Assembly (NCBI GenBank): GCA_963697355.1
Contig: CAVONV010000032.1
Location: 1-64,000, forward strand
Origin: CAVONV01 sp963697355
Lineage (GTDB): Bacteria > Acidobacteriota > Vicinamibacteria > Marinacidobacterales > DATDRI01
Direction of reading: 5' to 3'
DNA: 64,000 bases
Shown here: positions 63,492 through 64,000 of the stretch, piece by piece
Layout of the letters: the number at the start of each line of letters is the position of its first letter
How positions within the stretch are numbered: the stretch's first letter is position 1
Notes under the pieces: generated by a model
Seen by the model: the letters and a program-made list of their open reading frames with translations, nothing else
What the model was told of the DNA's origin: nothing
Databases searched by the model: none
Made by a program: the position numbers and the translations under genes

Positions 63492-64000
63492 ATGAAGCGC
63501 ACCTTTGCCAGCACCATGGGAGTCGTCTTGGTGACATCTGTGTTTGTGGGCTCTTGGACACCAGCACGTGCCGCTACCCCATCGGAAACCACCAAGGGAT
63601 GCGAATCGAATGAGGTAGAGAACTGCATCAACCCGTCACCCTCCAGCGACAACCGATTCAGCGACGACTCCACCACGCCGGAGCCTATGCTGTTCTCATT
63701 TACATCACTGGCCCGACACCAGCGATCGTGGCTCTACACTCACGAGTTCTCACTGCAGTCGAGCAGCACTAGCCCCGTTACCTCCCACTCCCGCCAATCG
63801 TTCTCAGCCTCCACCCGAGAGCCGGAAGCCCCGACGCCCGGAGAGTTCAACATCACCGCTTATGGGGGCCGCGGGCTCATCAGAGCAAGCTCTCCCAATA
63901 CGCTGCCTTCTGGCGACCTAGCTGCAGGCTTCTACGTGGTGAACCACGACCGCAACCCCGGCGACGTCGACTTCTTCGACTTCCCCATCCAGGTGGCGTT
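63492..64000 (+). CDS. Secreted, probable outer-membrane protein, 3' end outside window
   Basis: An uninterrupted frame runs from ATG at 63492 to the window end (169 codons). AGGAGG at 63482-63487 gives a textbook start. The N-terminus is a signal peptide (MGVVLVTSVFVGSWTPARA). A Ser/Thr-rich low-complexity region follows (SLQSSSTSPVTSHSRQSFSA), then GEFNITAYGGRGLIRASSPN and LAAGFYVVNHDRNPGDVDFF. That last part resembles the first strands of beta-barrel outer-membrane proteins, sometimes with an OmpA-like C-terminus in related proteins; this cannot be checked because the gene is cut. Confidence 0.75.
   Translation, partial: MKRTFASTMGVVLVTSVFVGSWTPARAATPSETTKGCESNEVENCINPSPSSDNRFSDDSTTPEPMLFSFTSLARHQRSWLYTHEFSLQSSSTSPVTSHSRQSFSASTREPEAPTPGEFNITAYGGRGLIRASSPNTLPSGDLAAGFYVVNHDRNPGDVDFFDFPIQVA

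Noticed and set aside
1..64000. tRNA and rRNA genes
   Set aside because: I looked in the intergenic gaps for T-loop (GGTTCGAAT-type) and acceptor patterns and for rRNA cores and saw none. A covariance-model scan would be needed to exclude them fully.

Overview
The window looks like a piece of an environmental (metagenome-derived) genome. From about 2.5 kb to the end it reads as an Acidobacteriota-like organism. The support is a VWFA-related protein of the acidobacterial type, three large secreted VPS10/sortilin-type beta-propeller proteins, a GWxTD protein, remnants of MacB/ADOP-type permeases and of a TIGR02999-type ECF sigma factor, and many lipoproteins. The first ~2.5 kb is different. It carries gltX, rpmF and the front part of an acyl-CoA dehydrogenase, has an AT-rich intergenic stretch, and ends abruptly inside the dehydrogenase where it meets the interior of an unrelated minus-strand gene. 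I read this as a chimeric join, perhaps with a Desulfobacterota-like genome (taxon inferred from protein character only).

Single-base indels are common, mainly in 1-9.5 kb: gltX, rpmF, acd, the POT transporter, the M24 peptidase and the TPR gene. A few more occur at 21.2-21.7, 35.3 and 61.7 kb. In each case the family sequence continues in another frame and catalytic residues survive, so sequencing error is more likely than gene decay.

Layout. 2.5-12 kb holds a secreted DUF4832-like protein, a DUF1028-TPR protein, a POT-family transporter, an M24 peptidase, a coupled TPR/VWFA pair and a sulfatase-like lipoprotein. At 12.2-15.0 kb are a Tat-exported class V aminotransferase and an orphan peptide-type binding protein. 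27.4 to 15.0 kb (minus) is a tight 11-gene block: a complete Dpp/Opp-type ABC importer wrapped around a glycosidase-like protein, a D-2-hydroxyacid dehydrogenase, an amidohydrolase, a class I aminotransferase, a Gfo/Idh/MocA oxidoreductase and an NAD-dependent epimerase. I read it as an uptake-and-catabolism operon for an unknown substrate. Its promoter can be read directly and lies almost on the start codon.

27.7-36 kb carries a lipoprotein with two tandem methyltransferase domains, a cyclophilin-FKBP fusion, a PLP decarboxylase, a zinc protease and a cell-surface pair. 36-41.5 kb mixes small genes with gene fragments (ECF sigma, M14, Fic, ADOP, ParE) and one copy of a composite dispersed repeat whose other copy is at 3.4-3.7 kb. 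41.6-48 kb holds an alanine/Na+ symporter, a nucleotidyltransferase/partner pair resembling a toxin-antitoxin module, and a four-gene operon (divergent Nramp, small membrane protein, nitroreductase, thiazoline-carboxylate hydrolase family). 48-63 kb is dominated by three VPS10 paralogues with an exported amidohydrolase, a BON protein, DUF1684 and GWxTD proteins, plus a terminal-inverted-repeat element. The window ends inside a secreted, probably outer-membrane, protein.
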